From Mantis religiosa (Eukaryota; Arthropoda; Insecta; Mantodea; Mantidae): 64,000 bases of DNA. The stretch spans positions 111,852,772-111,916,771 of the forward strand of contig CM060954.1 of the NCBI GenBank assembly GCA_030765055.1. The letters are read 5' to 3'. Shown here in pieces: positions 9,549 to 22,207 of this stretch (position 1 is the stretch's first letter; each line of letters begins with the position of its first letter). The position numbers and the translations under genes are program-made. The notes under the pieces were generated by a model. The model made no database searches. It was not told the origin of the DNA and worked only from the letters and a program-made list of their open reading frames with translations.

Positions 9549-12360
9549 TTGTTAGGCATTTCAGTTCATATCTTCAGCTTCCTTTTCTTAAACCTTTTCC
9601 CCTGTGAGTATAGTAATGGGTATGCAAGAATATACGGGTGTCATTTCTATCGTCCATACGAGTGAACTCGACTGGGATATCCTGATGTACCATGTTAGGT
9701 AAAGGGAAAAAATGATTGAGTTATTAAAGGAGGACTAATTGGATGCAATAACTTAATAGCAAAAATTATATGGGAAAAAAAGAACAGTTTTAAGAAAATT
9801 TATTGTTACACTTATAATTGCGTTTAGATATAGCGCATTGTACAATTTATTCATAACATTAAAATAAACTCTTAAATACACATTGATCAAGATTGTGATG
9901 CAGATTGTCTAATTGATTAGTAAGGAGTTATATGTGCTTATTGCATCTCTAATTCGTGCAATATGCATTTTCTTAATATCTCGTTAAAATGTTTGTGATT
10001 GTAGTATTGTTCCACACTAGAAGTACTTTGCAATGTTATTCTCTCTTCAATGGAAAGATGCAGTTCAATAACGGTATCTAGTTCTCTGGAAATGATAAGG
10101 TCTCGTCATATTTAATTTCTGTAAGTTGAATTCTGAACTTCAATTGCTCGTAACTAGTAAATAAGGTTTGTTAAAGATTGGCTGTTCTTGTGTGAAATTA
10201 AAATACTTTAAAATGAAAGCCAGAGTTAATATTGTCTTTTGAATTTAAGAAATACTGGGATGAAATACCACACGCGAGTTCATATCTTAAGCATTTTTCA
10301 TCGCGCAAACGCTTGTGAAGCTGTCGGTGAGATGCGAACCATATCTTGTCACATCTTGTTTAACTTTATTTCTTGTTTGTCCAAGGCACTTTCATGTGCA
10401 GTGACAAGCAAGCAGCGTGCATTTGATGTAAATTATAATAATTGTACTTGCTGGTTTGTCGTTAACGTTTATGAAATTTTTCGGATGAGATTTCCGATGT
10501 CACTATATCAATACTGTTTCGATGGCGTCAGTGTGATGTAAAGGAGTACTAATTTAAAAGATTGTACCAAATTCGAAAGATTATGCTACTGTTTTTAGAG
10601 AAACAGGAGATGGATCGTTCTGCTTCTTTCATTCTTTCTACACTTAATAAAACGTTGCTTTGTTCAAAGCTGATCAAGACCAGCGTTCGATTTAGGCTTC
10701 TATTACTCGAAACAGGAGCACCTCGTAAACAATACATGTGTTAGTTGGACAGTTAGAGCATCGTCTTCAATGAAATTTGTTTCATTCTCACAGTTATCAT
10801 TACCTCCCAAACGCACGTTTATCTTACACATAAACCCACTTCCGTTGATGGGGGCGCCAGGTAGTATTAAATATTCACAGCGTCGTCTTACAGTAAATCG
10901 ACAAGCACTTCTGTCGATGGGATTCCTAATTTGAAATTCACCGTTGTGTTTGAGGTTACTTACTCCATTTCCGGCCGCACATAAAAACGTTTAATCCGTT
11001 GTTTGAGCATTAAGAGCTGAGAAATGTTAATATTATTTACTATCTCTTTATTTTTGTTGAACAGAAATCAAAAGTCGCCGATTACGCGTCAGTCAGGATG
11101 TTGCAAGCTGCTCGACGAAGTCGCTGAGGGCAGAGCTGTAGGTGGCGCATGTGACGTTAACAACGGTAACGCTGCAGCACGCTTGATGGCCCACATGTAG
11201 GCCTTGTGTTCCTTAACAAGCCGCAGAGACATAGTTGTGTATGAATAATAACGGCTTACCTCGCCAAAAGCAATCCATTTACTCAAGTGGGCAGCGGAGC
11301 AACTCTTTGTTTCGAAATCACTTAGAGCGTAAACTCTGGCAATTAGCAGAAGCACGAAGCATTTGTCGGTTCTTTTACTGCCCTCCAAGCTGTGTGGAAT
11401 AGTTAAATAGCAGTTGTTTTGCTGCGCTTATTTATTCTTCCTTTATGTACCTGCTAGAGTCTCAGTACAGGTTTAAAAACAACTTTGCTCTAATGGGCAC
11501 CGTTATTGATCATATATCTCAAGCTTGAATAAATTTGAGTGGAAAATTATTTGAAAGAATTAATAACAACTCAGTAAGTTTATGAAAAAGAATATGTATA
11601 AACACATAAGCAAAAACATGGATATTAAGAAGAAATTAAACCAGAATTCTGTTGAAATTGTGAAAGGCCTGTAGTTTCGAAAAATCAGCCTCACAGCGTT
11701 GCAAATTCTTACCTCATGAGATTTACCAGTTGGGATTGGCAATCTGAAAGAAACTGCAAGCCTATTATGTGTTTCAAATGGGAAGAGTTCTGGAGTCCAG
11801 TTAATCAGATGCCGTATCACACTCAGCGTTGCCAGCTTGTTACCCCACTCCTTTTATATTTCCCTCTCTCTCGCACACTCATACAACATGCAGGTCTCCT
11901 TGGCGCAGACGTAATGGTAAGCAAATTATATTTTTCAAACTTTTACAATGATGCATTTGCCAAAATCAAAATTGGAAAAAGCATTTTCGCAAATTATGTA
12001 TATTTTTAAATACTCTAACTGTTTGCAACCCCCCTTTTTATTTGAGCCCACACCAGCTTAATTGCATTATATTGGCAGTGGTAAGGTGGGAGGCGTATTA
12101 CCTAGTGTCCCATTTCAATTGCAAAATGAACCAGCTGATACACTTTTTCGTTGTTTTTAAACGGAAGTACTCTTTGCAATAACTCATTTTTAGTTTCTGT
12201 TTCCAAAAAGTTTTTGAAGAACTACACCTTAAAAATAATACTTCTAGCCTGACGTCGCAATACCTGCCTTTTAGACTCGCTATTAATTTCACCGCAGGGA
12301 GCCCTTGCACTATTTAACTCTTACTCTATTGTTGTGTAAGAACAACTGAATGATACTGAT
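9549..12360. other. Non-coding stretch
   Basis: About 2.8 kb with no recognised gene or repeat family. The longest frames (99-100 codons at 10239-10541 + and 11089-11388 -) have no recognisable domain. Confidence 0.5.
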
Positions 12361-12772
12361 CTGAACTTTCCAGAGTAAATAAACATTTCTCATCCAGCAT
12401 TCATCCATAAGCATAATCATACAGCATTCCACAGGTTAACAGGAAATGAAGTATTTGCTCTTTCTCGAATTTAACACCTTGACATATTCACAGTAATTCT
12501 TTTAACCATCATGTCTGGTTTAAATTTTAGTTCTGAGTAATTAAAAGTATATGTACATACATACACACCAACCACTTGGAACTCTCTAGAGTAAATAGAA
12601 ATTACGAACCATTCATAACAAAGATATAATGTGACCAGACACGTTCTGCCAGGGCAGCAGGAAATTTATTGTTTCCTCTCGCTCGAATTATCACGTCATG
12701 TCAAACATTTACGTTTGAGTTCTGAGTAATTACAAATATACTTACAGGCATACATGCCAGCCAATAATGATG
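12361..12772 (+). repeat. Degenerate tandem duplication, about 200 bp units
   Basis: Unit 1 (about 12361-12575) and unit 2 (about 12576-12772) share, in the same order, a CCAGAGTAAATA / CTAGAGTAAATA start, an ACAGGAAAT / GCAGGAAAT block, a CTCGAATT block, a TTTTAGTTCTGAGTAATTA / TTTGAGTTCTGAGTAATTA block and an ACATACA.ACCA / GCATACATGCCAGCCA end. Divergence is high. No coding content. Confidence 0.65.
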
Positions 12773-13854
12773 TTCATACAGTGCTTACGTCGTGATTTAT
12801 TGTTATAATACAGGTAATATTGGTTTATTTATTTAGTATTAGAAAAACTATTAGAGCTAGAAATATGGGGTTTTCATGGTTATGTTAGATACATTACTGT
12901 CTGCCTTCCACATGGATCAGTTTTGGCAAAATGTGAATTTTTGTCCTAGCGCGAATAGTATTTCATACAGATTGATTAGGCTAGCATTCCTCACACACCA
13001 CTTAGGGGGAATGCAATACAACACCGCAGAACTCCGATTGGTTGCTCACCTAGTAGCGCTCAAGGACAAACACCTTCCCATTTGAAATACATAATAGTTC
13101 TGCATTTTATAATGTCAAAGACTTCGTAATTTTACGAAAACAAGGAGACAGAGCATGAATATCCTCATAGCTTATAACTACGGTTTTCAAGCTTTTATTT
13201 CATACAGAATGTCTTTTATAGGGTTTATTTGCCATTAGAAGAAAAATCACATCATTACGCGATACTTTTGTTACTGAAAAGTAGGCCTTTTACTGTTAAA
13301 CATGACAAACCTCTGGAAAGAGTTGAAGTATATCTACCAGAGTAAATATAGCAAGTCAAGTAGAAGAATGAAGTTAAAATTTGCGAGACAAAAACACACT
13401 CTTCTTCAGGAACGCCTACTCTAATATAGTCTCTGAGATATATTATAATCTCTTTGACTATCAATTACCTCGTAGATGGCTTAGTGCGATGTTATATTTT
13501 TTTTTAGTTATCTGTGAAACAAGAAACAAACAGTCCTACTTTTATAATTCAAGTCGATATTTTCTTAGGTAACGGATAAAATTTCACATGGAACCAGTAG
13601 TGTTTGATGTTTATTATGTTTAGCGCCAACACGTCGGGTATTAAATGTTTTCACTCACTGATAAACATCAACTTACCTCGCAAGTACCGTAAATAACTAT
13701 AAAAGTATACCTGTAATTCTTTAAGTGGAACATAGGGCCTTTTGAACCGCGCTACCTCGAGGTGCGTAGGCAGCGGGTTGAGGATTAGACGTTTCATGAT
13801 CAAAGAGATTCCTGGATGGGTGATCAGCCTAACGCCGAAAGTGGAAGTACGAGA
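12773..13854. other. Non-coding stretch
   Basis: No gene recognised. 13740-13800 has a GCGGTTCAAAAGG-like motif on the minus strand that could be a SINE scrap; too weak to call. Confidence 0.4.
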
Positions 13855-14030
13855 GAGATAGGAAAGATGATGGAGCAATCGGTGTAATGCTTGTTGGGGG
13901 GGGGGGGCGCAGAAAACCCACCCCAACGCCATGTTGTCCACCATAAATCTCACTTTGCGGTCGCTTGGGTTTGAACCTAGGCCACCTTGGTGAGAGCCAA
14001 AAGGTCTAACCATTCAGCCATGGTGCGGCC
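13855..14030 (-). mobile_element. SINE-B copy, diverged
   Basis: On the minus strand from 14030: GGCCGCACCATGGCTGAATGG head, GGTTCAAACCCAAGCGACCG B-box region, AAAGTGAGATTTATGGTGG body. It is disrupted by the 12-base C run (G run 13896-13907 on +) where other copies have TCTCCGGGACC-like sequence, and the 3' part is hard to align. Confidence 0.7.
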
Positions 14031-14126
14031 TTTATACTTAAAATAACAGAGTATAATTTAATATACGTGCTGGTGTTCATAACCTGAAAATGATGCATCC
14101 ACATTTAACATACCATAGGAATTTCC

Positions 14127-14640
14127 CGTAGCTGCCGTGGTGCGGGCGCTGCGAAACCGTAGCACTCGTGGTACCTCTTACGTTACTAGAGGAGCCTCGG
14201 GCCGTACATTCGAGCCCCTCCATGATTGGGAGTTGTTCGGATTGGGTTGGACTCGAGGGGGCAGTGGTTCCCGATACCCGTGGGAGATCGGGTACGTCTC
14301 CGGACGGGGTTAAGGGAAGCCATAATATTCCCGCGTACTAGCGAACATGCCTAGCAGAAGCTGTGCTAGATCACCAGGCGGCCCCACCGAGGTCATATCG
14401 GTAGCCTTCCCATTTTGGAGTGGGCGCGCGTAAGTGGCGTATCCACTTCCATCCCGTTTTAAGTCCACAGGACCAGTTGGGGGGGGGGGGCTTGTTAGTC
14501 TCTAGGTCTTGCCCTATGGAAAGGCCCACGGATGCGCCGGGCGCCGTTTCGGGATAGCTCGATAATTCCCTGGTTGTCAGAGGTGGGGGGGGGACAGTCT
14601 TCACTCTGTGAGGATCTGTCCTGGTAGGTACCCTCGAGTT
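14127..14640 (+). repeat. Unclassified GC-rich island with tRNA-like head
   Basis: About 510 bp clearly richer in G+C than its flanks. It begins GCTGCCGTGGTGCGGGCGCT (A-box-like region) and has GTACATTCGAGCCCC in the B-box position. A short hairpin, TACCCG / CGGGTA, lies at about 14275-14295, and there are two long G runs. No coding frame is convincing (a 77-codon minus frame at 14371-14604 has no motif). I infer a tRNA-derived repeat of a family not otherwise present here; a host regulatory island is an alternative. Confidence 0.4.
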
Positions 14641-16549
14641 TATATATATCCAGTAGTAATATCAAATGTTTCGAGTTAACTGCTCCAGATTTCGAAATGA
14701 CCTTGCAACATTAGAGTTGCAATCTTAGAAGACTTCGACATTACTTCCCTTAAACATTTGTTAAATTTTTTTATGTTTAAATAAAAAAACCTTAGACTTG
14801 CATTAATAAGATAATGTAAGATGACATCGATGGTAAATGTGTATGTACTTGGCGTAGCTTTAAAGAATAGCGTAAAAGAGTTACGTTTTTTGTTGTTTTT
14901 TATGTAGGTAAGTTTCTTGACACGCAGTAGACTCCTCACTAGTGTGGATAATAGGTCTATGATCCCGTCATCTCCTGTGTACCTCTTCCATTTAATCAAG
15001 CGTGCATTTTCGAGCATCAGTTGTGGAATATCTGCCTTAGTGAAATTCACATGATGCACAGATATATCCTTGTTGAGAAACGCTTGAATAAATTGCAGCA
15101 ATTAAAATAAAGAGAAAAAAGGTGATCCTGAGCTTAAGATTACACAAATAAAAAACAAAGAGTTTTCTTCCAGAGCGGAACAATCTTCAACTTAGCCTTG
15201 GAAAAACAGTAGAGGACAAAATTAGCGATGCATATTATGAGGCGGTAGCATATTTAATAAGCGCCTTAAGCAGAGCAGTTGAGAAGCTGCAGTCAACAAG
15301 GCTGGACCTGCCCAGTTAGGAGGCCACAGTGGGCAGGCAGGCGGGCATATTCAATCCTCAGGATCTGATATGGAAGCAGACACAGCCTACATTCCATACA
15401 TTCGTTTCAGGTTCTAAAATGGAGAAACTTGAAGGATTTTAAAGACCCGCCTTCTGCTGTTTAAAGTATTCTTATGACAATGCGCTGACTTTGCATTTAA
15501 CTGCCGCAGCAAATGCATTTTACAGTGCTGTTTTATGAACTGGTTTTGATTTGACTCTACAATAATTCATACAAGAAAACTGTCCAACAGTCCTTTCTAG
15601 TGTTACTTTAATTAATGACTATCTCTTTGGCGGTGTTAAAGCTCAGTAAGTAAGGATTTAATTGAATTTTATACGTAGGTGAAATAAAAGTTTAAAAGCA
15701 CAGTATGAGTAGTATTTTCAAAATACTTGTTTATATTTCTTTTGCTAGCAAATATAACTAGTTAGAAAAAAACTGCATTACCACCTAAAAGAAAAGGAAA
15801 AAAAAAAAACTGCATGCAATCTTGAATTAGTTCAAAGCTTCAGATTTTGGCGTTAGATAAATATTTTAAGAGCTTTTAATAGAAAATAAACTAGGTGAAA
15901 ATGGAGCCAATTTAGAGCGATCGGTTCGAAAATTGCTAAATAAATTACCTTGAACACAGAACAATAGTATTGGGCTTCAGACGCCTGTGCTGTTGCTTGA
16001 AATGCCCGGCTGTGATCTAAATCATGAGAGTTTGGGGTGCGTTAAGTACTAGAAGAAGAATAGCGTGTCCATTTGTTAAAATTTAACAGCTGCATAACGA
16101 TATCGGAGATTAGTTTTAGGATGATTTTTCGATCGCTCGACAGAATTCTTAAGATTCTTAAGAGTACATACCGGCGCCAAATCATCAGTTGAGATAAAAG
16201 AGCTATTTTATGACACAATTTTAAGTAATGATTTGTGATATCTAATTCCCGAATAGCTGCTGGTGTTTAGTTAGAAGGTTCTTTGAAAGACAAAATGTAT
16301 CTTTAAAACCCCGTACACTAAAGGAATTTAGGTATGAGGTTAGGTGAGCACGCAAGAACATTTTTACTGGAGAGCTTCCTGTTTGGAAGGAGCCCACAAT
16401 TGGATTACCATATATTATAATGATCGTTTGTGTCCATATTGACAGTCTTATTGTGGTGTAGAAGACATCTGACGATGGCAAATCATATGACAATCATATA
16501 ACAATCATATATGAACTAGAAACATAAGTGTGATTCTGCCAATTTTTAT
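14641..16549. other. Mostly empty stretch with one unidentified frame
   Basis: A minus-strand frame at 14676-15101 (141 codons, beginning with a TTG codon just after a stop) has a protein-like first half containing HHVNFTKADIPQLM and GDDGIIDLLSTLVRSLL, then becomes Lys/Phe-rich. I do not recognise it, and no good splice sites flank it. The remainder is AT-rich. Confidence 0.3.
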
Positions 16550-17450
16550 TCCCTGACCATGAAACCAGACAAAATGACTGTACGCTCACTTTCTTCTCGG
16601 GCAGCCAGCCAGGTGAAAAGATGGTCAGATATCAACGTTTCGGGAGTGTACATCTCTCCCATCATCAGGATATTTATAAAATGTTATAACCACAAATGAA
16701 ATACTGGATATAACACAACTATAAACAAAGACAAAACACTATCAAAATTCGCATTACTGAACAAAAGACTGTTTTCAGTAAATTAAATGACAGGTCAGGA
16801 GATGGCGTGTGTATAGAAAATTGTGTCAAAGAAACGTAATTACTTAACTTGATTATCAAGCTGTATTGATCTTTGCTTCTTAATTCGACGGATTTCCATT
16901 TTTAAGGCCGGTTTCCAAGAGGAGCTGAACTGAAATCCAGCATCACGATTAAGCATGCTCCTTTCAGAGGAAATCACCAAGGCTTCCTTAACTCTCCGCT
17001 CCCAGTAACTGTTGCATTTTGCCAAGATGGTCGTCTCCCGAAAATTGGTTCTATGGTCGCTATCAAAACAATGCTCTGCCAGCCCACACTTCAAGTTGCA
17101 TTAAACGAATGCTTCATTCATGTTCGATTATTCTAGTAGTGATGTTCCTTCCGGTTTGTCCTATATACGGTGTCCCACATTCACAGGGAATGCGGTACAC
17201 TCCCGGAACTTGGAAGTCCAGTTATCTTTTACTGGCCTCAACAGATGTTTAATCTTCGGAGGTGGCTTGTGGATGGTCCTGATGTTGTATTTGGCGAGAA
17301 TTCTGCTGATTCTGCCGGATAGATTGCCGGTAAACGGGATGCAGGCTGTAGCGGTAGGCTTATCTGACGCTTGCTGTATTGCAGGTTTCCCTTTCCTAGC
17401 TTTGGTGATCGAGGCTTCAGCGTCTTCAAATGACTGTATTTCTTAAGCAA
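16550..17450 (-). mobile_element. Penelope-like element, 3' end
   Basis: The minus strand holds the C-terminal GIY-YIG endonuclease region and a 3' untranslated part. In that part, 16629-16670 contains a GAGATGTACACTCCCGAAACG-like block (minus strand) next to a TGATGATGG motif, both common at the 3' ends of Penelope-like elements. The reverse transcriptase part is missing (5' truncation). The far end toward 16500 is not resolved. Confidence 0.75.
16840..17440 (-). pseudogene. Penelope-like GIY-YIG endonuclease remnant
   Basis: Reading the minus strand from about 17440: a linker containing FTGNLSGRISRILAKYNI and IHKPPPKIKHLLRPVKD, then after a frameshift near 17225 the domain start GVYRIPCECGTPYIGQTGR (the GVY..YIG pair of the nuclease). 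After a degraded part come GLAEHCFDSDHRTNF, YWERRVKEALVI and LNRDAGFQFSSSWKPAL, the usual C-terminal conserved blocks. At least one frameshift and stops break it. In intact elements this nuclease nicks the target for reverse transcription. Confidence 0.8.
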
Positions 17451-18800
17451 CCGTGCGTCATTTAGTGCTACCTGAAAAAATCTGTGACACTATACTCGTC
17501 AGAAATCAGCGAAGAAGAACGTGCAATCTCTATAGAGTGTGAAGACATGCGTTTTATCGAGACGTTTGCAAGGTTACAAATGACATACCAGGCATGCAGA
17601 AATAGAATGCATTCGTTTGCTATTAAGGAGCCTGTCCGCATCACTCATCTACTTCCGCGATGAAGAATGCACATTCGCCATTCTAAGGTAAAGAAATCAA
17701 GATCTGGCGACAGTGGAAGTACATTCGGTCATCTGTTCCAGCTTAGCTACTCAAAACTCTGAGTTCTCTCAAGGAAGATGCATGACGTGGGCTATACCCT
17801 TTTAGCAAAAGGGTTGATTGTTTAACAGGTAAAGACTTTCCAAGAAAAAAAAAAATTAAATAACTGTTCAGAAGTATAAGTTTGGGAATTTTTGGAGAGA
17901 ATACAAGCCGGTGATCGTATATACAAGTGCCAGTTTTCTCTTATCGTTTAGTGTCAAGGTGCACCTGAGGTATATATCCGCCAATATGCTCAAGAGACCG
18001 TGCCGAGTTGGTTTCCATTACTACAGATATGTGGAATTTAGAGTCGACAACACAAGGTTGTAGTACGTTGCCACCCATACTAAGTAGTACAATTTACATT
18101 CTCGAAATGATTGCTACTGGAGACTGCTTCTGTAGTCGAGTGTTTAGTGTTCCGGCTTGTAACTTGCGACCCTCGGGCTCGATTACCAGCTGGGAAATTC
18201 TTCTTTAATCGGAATCAATGCCTATCCTCCGCAGACTGTGCAATGAATAATGAATGCGAGGTGTTTAATATCTCTCCAAAAAGTACTAATGATTCACAAT
18301 TTTAGGAAAAAATGCAGTGTCACAAGTAGTACAATGATGCATTGGTCTGAAATGTTTTTTTCCCTCTTATTTGTACATATATCGCAATGTATCTTGCTAA
18401 GCGACAGTAAATAAATAATATTAAGATTCTATTAATTTCTTGGTAATGACCTTATGCCACAGAAGATAAAACGAAATTTATAAATAAAACAACAAAATAC
18501 TAGGTATCAGATATTTTTCCTTCGAAGTGAAATCGCTTGTGTTTGTACTCCAACTTAAGTGCTCATTTGACTAATTTTCTGAACATTTTCGTAAAATTAA
18601 AAATTAGTTTTAATGTTCTAGATATAATTTGAACCTGTAGTTTTAATTACACATTATGACGTTTGCGCTGGGAGCTTTAAGGCTTCAACACGTGATTATT
18701 TAAATGCTCAAGAAAACGTGGTCTAATGACTTGTATTTATTCCACTACCTTTTACTCAACATTGACTTTTTTTTTACTGTTCACCCATTTTTGTTCACAT
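17451..18800. other. Non-coding stretch
   Basis: No gene recognised. 18140-18200 has a weak tRNA-like CCTCGGGCTCGATTACC motif. Otherwise AT-rich. Confidence 0.4.
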
Positions 18801-19038
18801 TTTTTTTTAATTTACATCCTCCAACTTTAAGTCATATCGGACGATGAATGGAATGGGTGAAATGATGCTGAAATGAACCCGGGGTCCATGGAGCTTAGAG
18901 CTACCAGACATTCTTCTTTTAGGTTAAGGGAAAACCTTGGAAAACACCTTATCCAGGTAACCCACCCTGACCGAGATTCGAACTCGGGACCTCTTGAACG
19001 TGAGGCAGACATGCTACCATCATGCTATCGAGGCGGGC
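18801..19038 (-). mobile_element. SINE-A copy
   Basis: Full-length minus-strand copy: A-tail as T run at 18801-18809, body with CGGACGATGAATGGAATGGG, then the tRNA-like head complement ending GAGGCGGGC. The B-box complement GAGATTCGAACTC is intact. Target duplication is uncertain (TCACA-like words on both sides). Confidence 0.85.
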
Positions 19039-20225
19039 TCACACATTTTTGTCCCATACTATATAGTTTGTAAGTATTCTTATTCAAATTGTCAGCAGAA
19101 ACTCAAACTTATAAAGCTGGCAAAAGTCACACAAGATGTAACATTAATACTACCACTGAGGATAAATTTTAACAAATGTGTTTTCAAGTTTGCAGGTTTA
19201 GTTCTGAAACAAACGTAACATTTACGCTTTGGGAATTAGCGTTTAAGTATGATAATATTTCTGTGCTTTTAAAACTATGATTTTTAGGATTTGTACAATA
19301 CAAGAGAAATAAAACAATTTTCTTGGAATATATTTGCATTAAGTTTAAATTATGCTTATAGTTGCTGAATATAAGAATTCGAAAAAGACTTAGAACAATT
19401 AGATAAAAACAAGAAGGTGCCCTTAAGCAATCTCGAATTAAATATTACAGGCTAATTTCTTCGGATAACGAAGGAGACCATGCTGAAATTGAAACCCATT
19501 TTAAAATATGTCGAGTAAGCGATTTCACCAATTTCGAGGTTATATTTGCGGAAGCAAAAGCGTGTAGTTCGAGTGCCAGCTGTTGATAAACTGTTCGTTT
19601 AACATGTTTCTGACCCCTGAACCTTTTCGTCCCATCATTCATCACCGTACCACGTTAACGAGAGTGAAACCTTCCCGTGGGCAGACTGTCCACATTAGAC
19701 TAGCAAATGATTACTGCTGATCCCTGACCTGGATTCCATCTTAACGCAGGATCCATCAGTCCTGACAATGGATGATCGCGGTGGGGGCATGGAGGCACTG
19801 CTCAAGATTGTCCATTTATCATTCACGACACAATCCATGCTTTGTTCGCTCTTCTGAAGTTCTCGGATAAGAGTTTTGGGATGATATAGGCTCATTATTT
19901 CTCTTTATGACTGATGTATTCCAATCTTCTGAGAAGTAACATTTGTTCCTTTATAGAGGTAAACTGGTAAAACCGCTTGAATAAAACGAAACAGTACCAG
20001 TAGGTTGTTCTTTTTGCAACCTTTTGTCAGAGCACTGCTCTAGAGTTGATTCATTGACTATCCCTGTATAGATGCAGCACTGTTTGCCCTCCCCCTCCTC
20101 AGGGACAGCTAATCGCTAGTTTTGTGTAAAGTATGTAATAAAGTAAAGTTTCCCACCCGAAAGATACATAAGGACCAGCATTATTCGATTTTCACAATCA
20201 ATTTAAGTTTATTTTTTAATCAATT
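19039..20225. other. Non-coding stretch
   Basis: No gene or repeat recognised. Confidence 0.5.
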
Positions 20226-20238
20226 AGTTTATTTATTG

Positions 20239-20447
20239 TTTGCAATTTACGCCCTTTAACTTTTTAAGACATCGGACGATGAATGGAATGGGTGAAATGA
20301 TGCTCAAATGGACCCAGGGTCCATGGAGCTTACTTTCCCGACATTCGTCATTTAGGATTAGGGAAAACCCCGGATAAAAACCTTATCCAGGTAACTCACC
20401 CTGACCAAGATTCAAACTCGGGACCTCTTGAGCGGGAGGCAGGCTTA
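20239..20447 (-). mobile_element. SINE-A copy, 5'-truncated at insertion
   Basis: Flanked by AGTTTATTTATTG (20226-20238) and AGTTTATTTACTG (20448-20460), a 13 bp target duplication with one mismatch. The copy stops at the GGGACCTCTTGAGCGGGAGGCA part of the head and lacks the A-box end. Because the duplication abuts the truncation, the 5' loss happened during insertion, as in LINE-driven target-primed reverse transcription. Confidence 0.85.
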
Positions 20448-20460
20448 AGTTTATTTACTG

Positions 20461-22203
20461 TGATATAAAATATATGTTAAACCATGCTTCCCGAATGTTT
20501 GATTATTAGTCATTCAACACGCATTATTTGGGCATTGCTAATTAAATAAGTTATTAATAATCCTGAAATCAATATTTGCTTTAAACTATTATAGTGTAAA
20601 ACGTCCTTTATTACTAATTGATTTGAGGTAAAGTGACTCACTCATCCTTTGGAGCAATTTATTTATTATTATTATTTTTTTTACTTCTAATAACACAAAA
20701 CGTTCATAAAAGAATTCGGTTTCTTTGCAAGATTGTTCAAGTTTCTAGGGAAGAAAGGAAGGAAGATAAAAGCGCCTTCCTGGTTCTCTGTATTATTTCA
20801 AAATAATCTTGGGTTTCTCTCTGCTTTTTTTTTTCCTCCTCCTGAAAAGGTGGAAATCTTAAATCTGCATTTCACTTAGTGCAATATGACTATGCCTTCG
20901 GGGTTCAATCTATGTTGACATTTGATGCCTCAGTGTCACCTCTCATCAGCATCTTTCGTCAGCTATGCTCTGCGGCTTAAGGCCCTCAAACCTTTGGATA
21001 CGCTTTGGGTCTCAGGTTCTTCAATCCCTCGGGTTCGCTTTTCGGCTTAGGAAGCCCTAAATCGCGTATTTTTATAGTCATCTCGACAGCTATGCAGTTG
21101 TGAATTTCATGAACCTCCAAGCGTCCCTGCAGGAAAATTCGGTTGTATTGGCAATTTCCTCCGTGCATGCGCAATATTAGTGGAATAATTTGACATCGCG
21201 ATGGTTTTACTTCAGAAGAAGGTGTCTTATCATTGGCAGAGCCTGCCTTGGTGTTCTTTAAAATATTCACAACTCCACTTAAAACCATAATCATAAGCAT
21301 TCTCCTTTCAAGTGACATTTAAGTCACAACTCATTTAGGGTGACTTAGGTTTGTGAACAGCGTGAATTAATCGTTCAGTCAGTCAGTAAGTCAGTCTTAG
21401 TGGCACTCGGAATAGGTATCAAGAATATCACAGTCGTGCCTGTATCTTTTTAAATAATAGAACACGAAAAGAGTCTGTATTAGACAAAAGCGTTTAAACT
21501 ATTTATGATTAAGAAGGTTTCAAATCAGATGATTAGTTTCCGAGTTAACTTCGAGCAAAAATCGCTGTCACATATCTACACAGTTCAGATTGCATGTGCA
21601 TGCATTTTATCTTTCACACTCGTGTGCTAAACCTGAATCGATAGTACCTCTGCCACCATTCATCTCGTTTAATCGCTGATACGATAGCGGTGGCTATTAT
21701 GCGGATATTTATGGAGGCTCAGAACTGTAATTCTGGTGCTGCGTGCAGGTTGAATTTTATTAATTCTACTCGAGTTATTGTGCACAAATACAAAACGGAA
21801 TTTGTTTGTTTCCTACAACTTTTTAAAATAGGGATCATCGTCTATAAGAGTTGATAACTAAGAGCAGGTGATCAATACCCTTGGGATCCAAAAAGGTTTA
21901 AGCAGTAATTGTAATCGCAAGGGAAGAAACCGTTAGAAGCAGTCACACAGAGGGAGAAATAATACGATGTTTTATAAAATACAAATGTAACTTAAGGGGT
22001 AAAAATGTTTGTAACAGGAACAAGAGATCAGAGTTTCAAAGCTTGCTTTTCGGCCTCATTTTGGTTTTATAGCTTTCTATTGGCATACTTCATCCAATGG
22101 AGACCCAAGATCAAAGTTTGATAGCTATTGCGTAGATCATTGTCTGTTAAATTGGTTTCTCTGGGTAGAAATATAACAAACGTTGACACACAGACACACA
22201 CAT
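20461..22203. other. Non-coding stretch
   Basis: No gene recognised. A 110-codon minus frame (20986-21318) has no domain I know. Near 21379-21395 there is a short run of TCAG-type repeats (about four). Confidence 0.4.
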
Positions 22204-22207
22204 ATAT

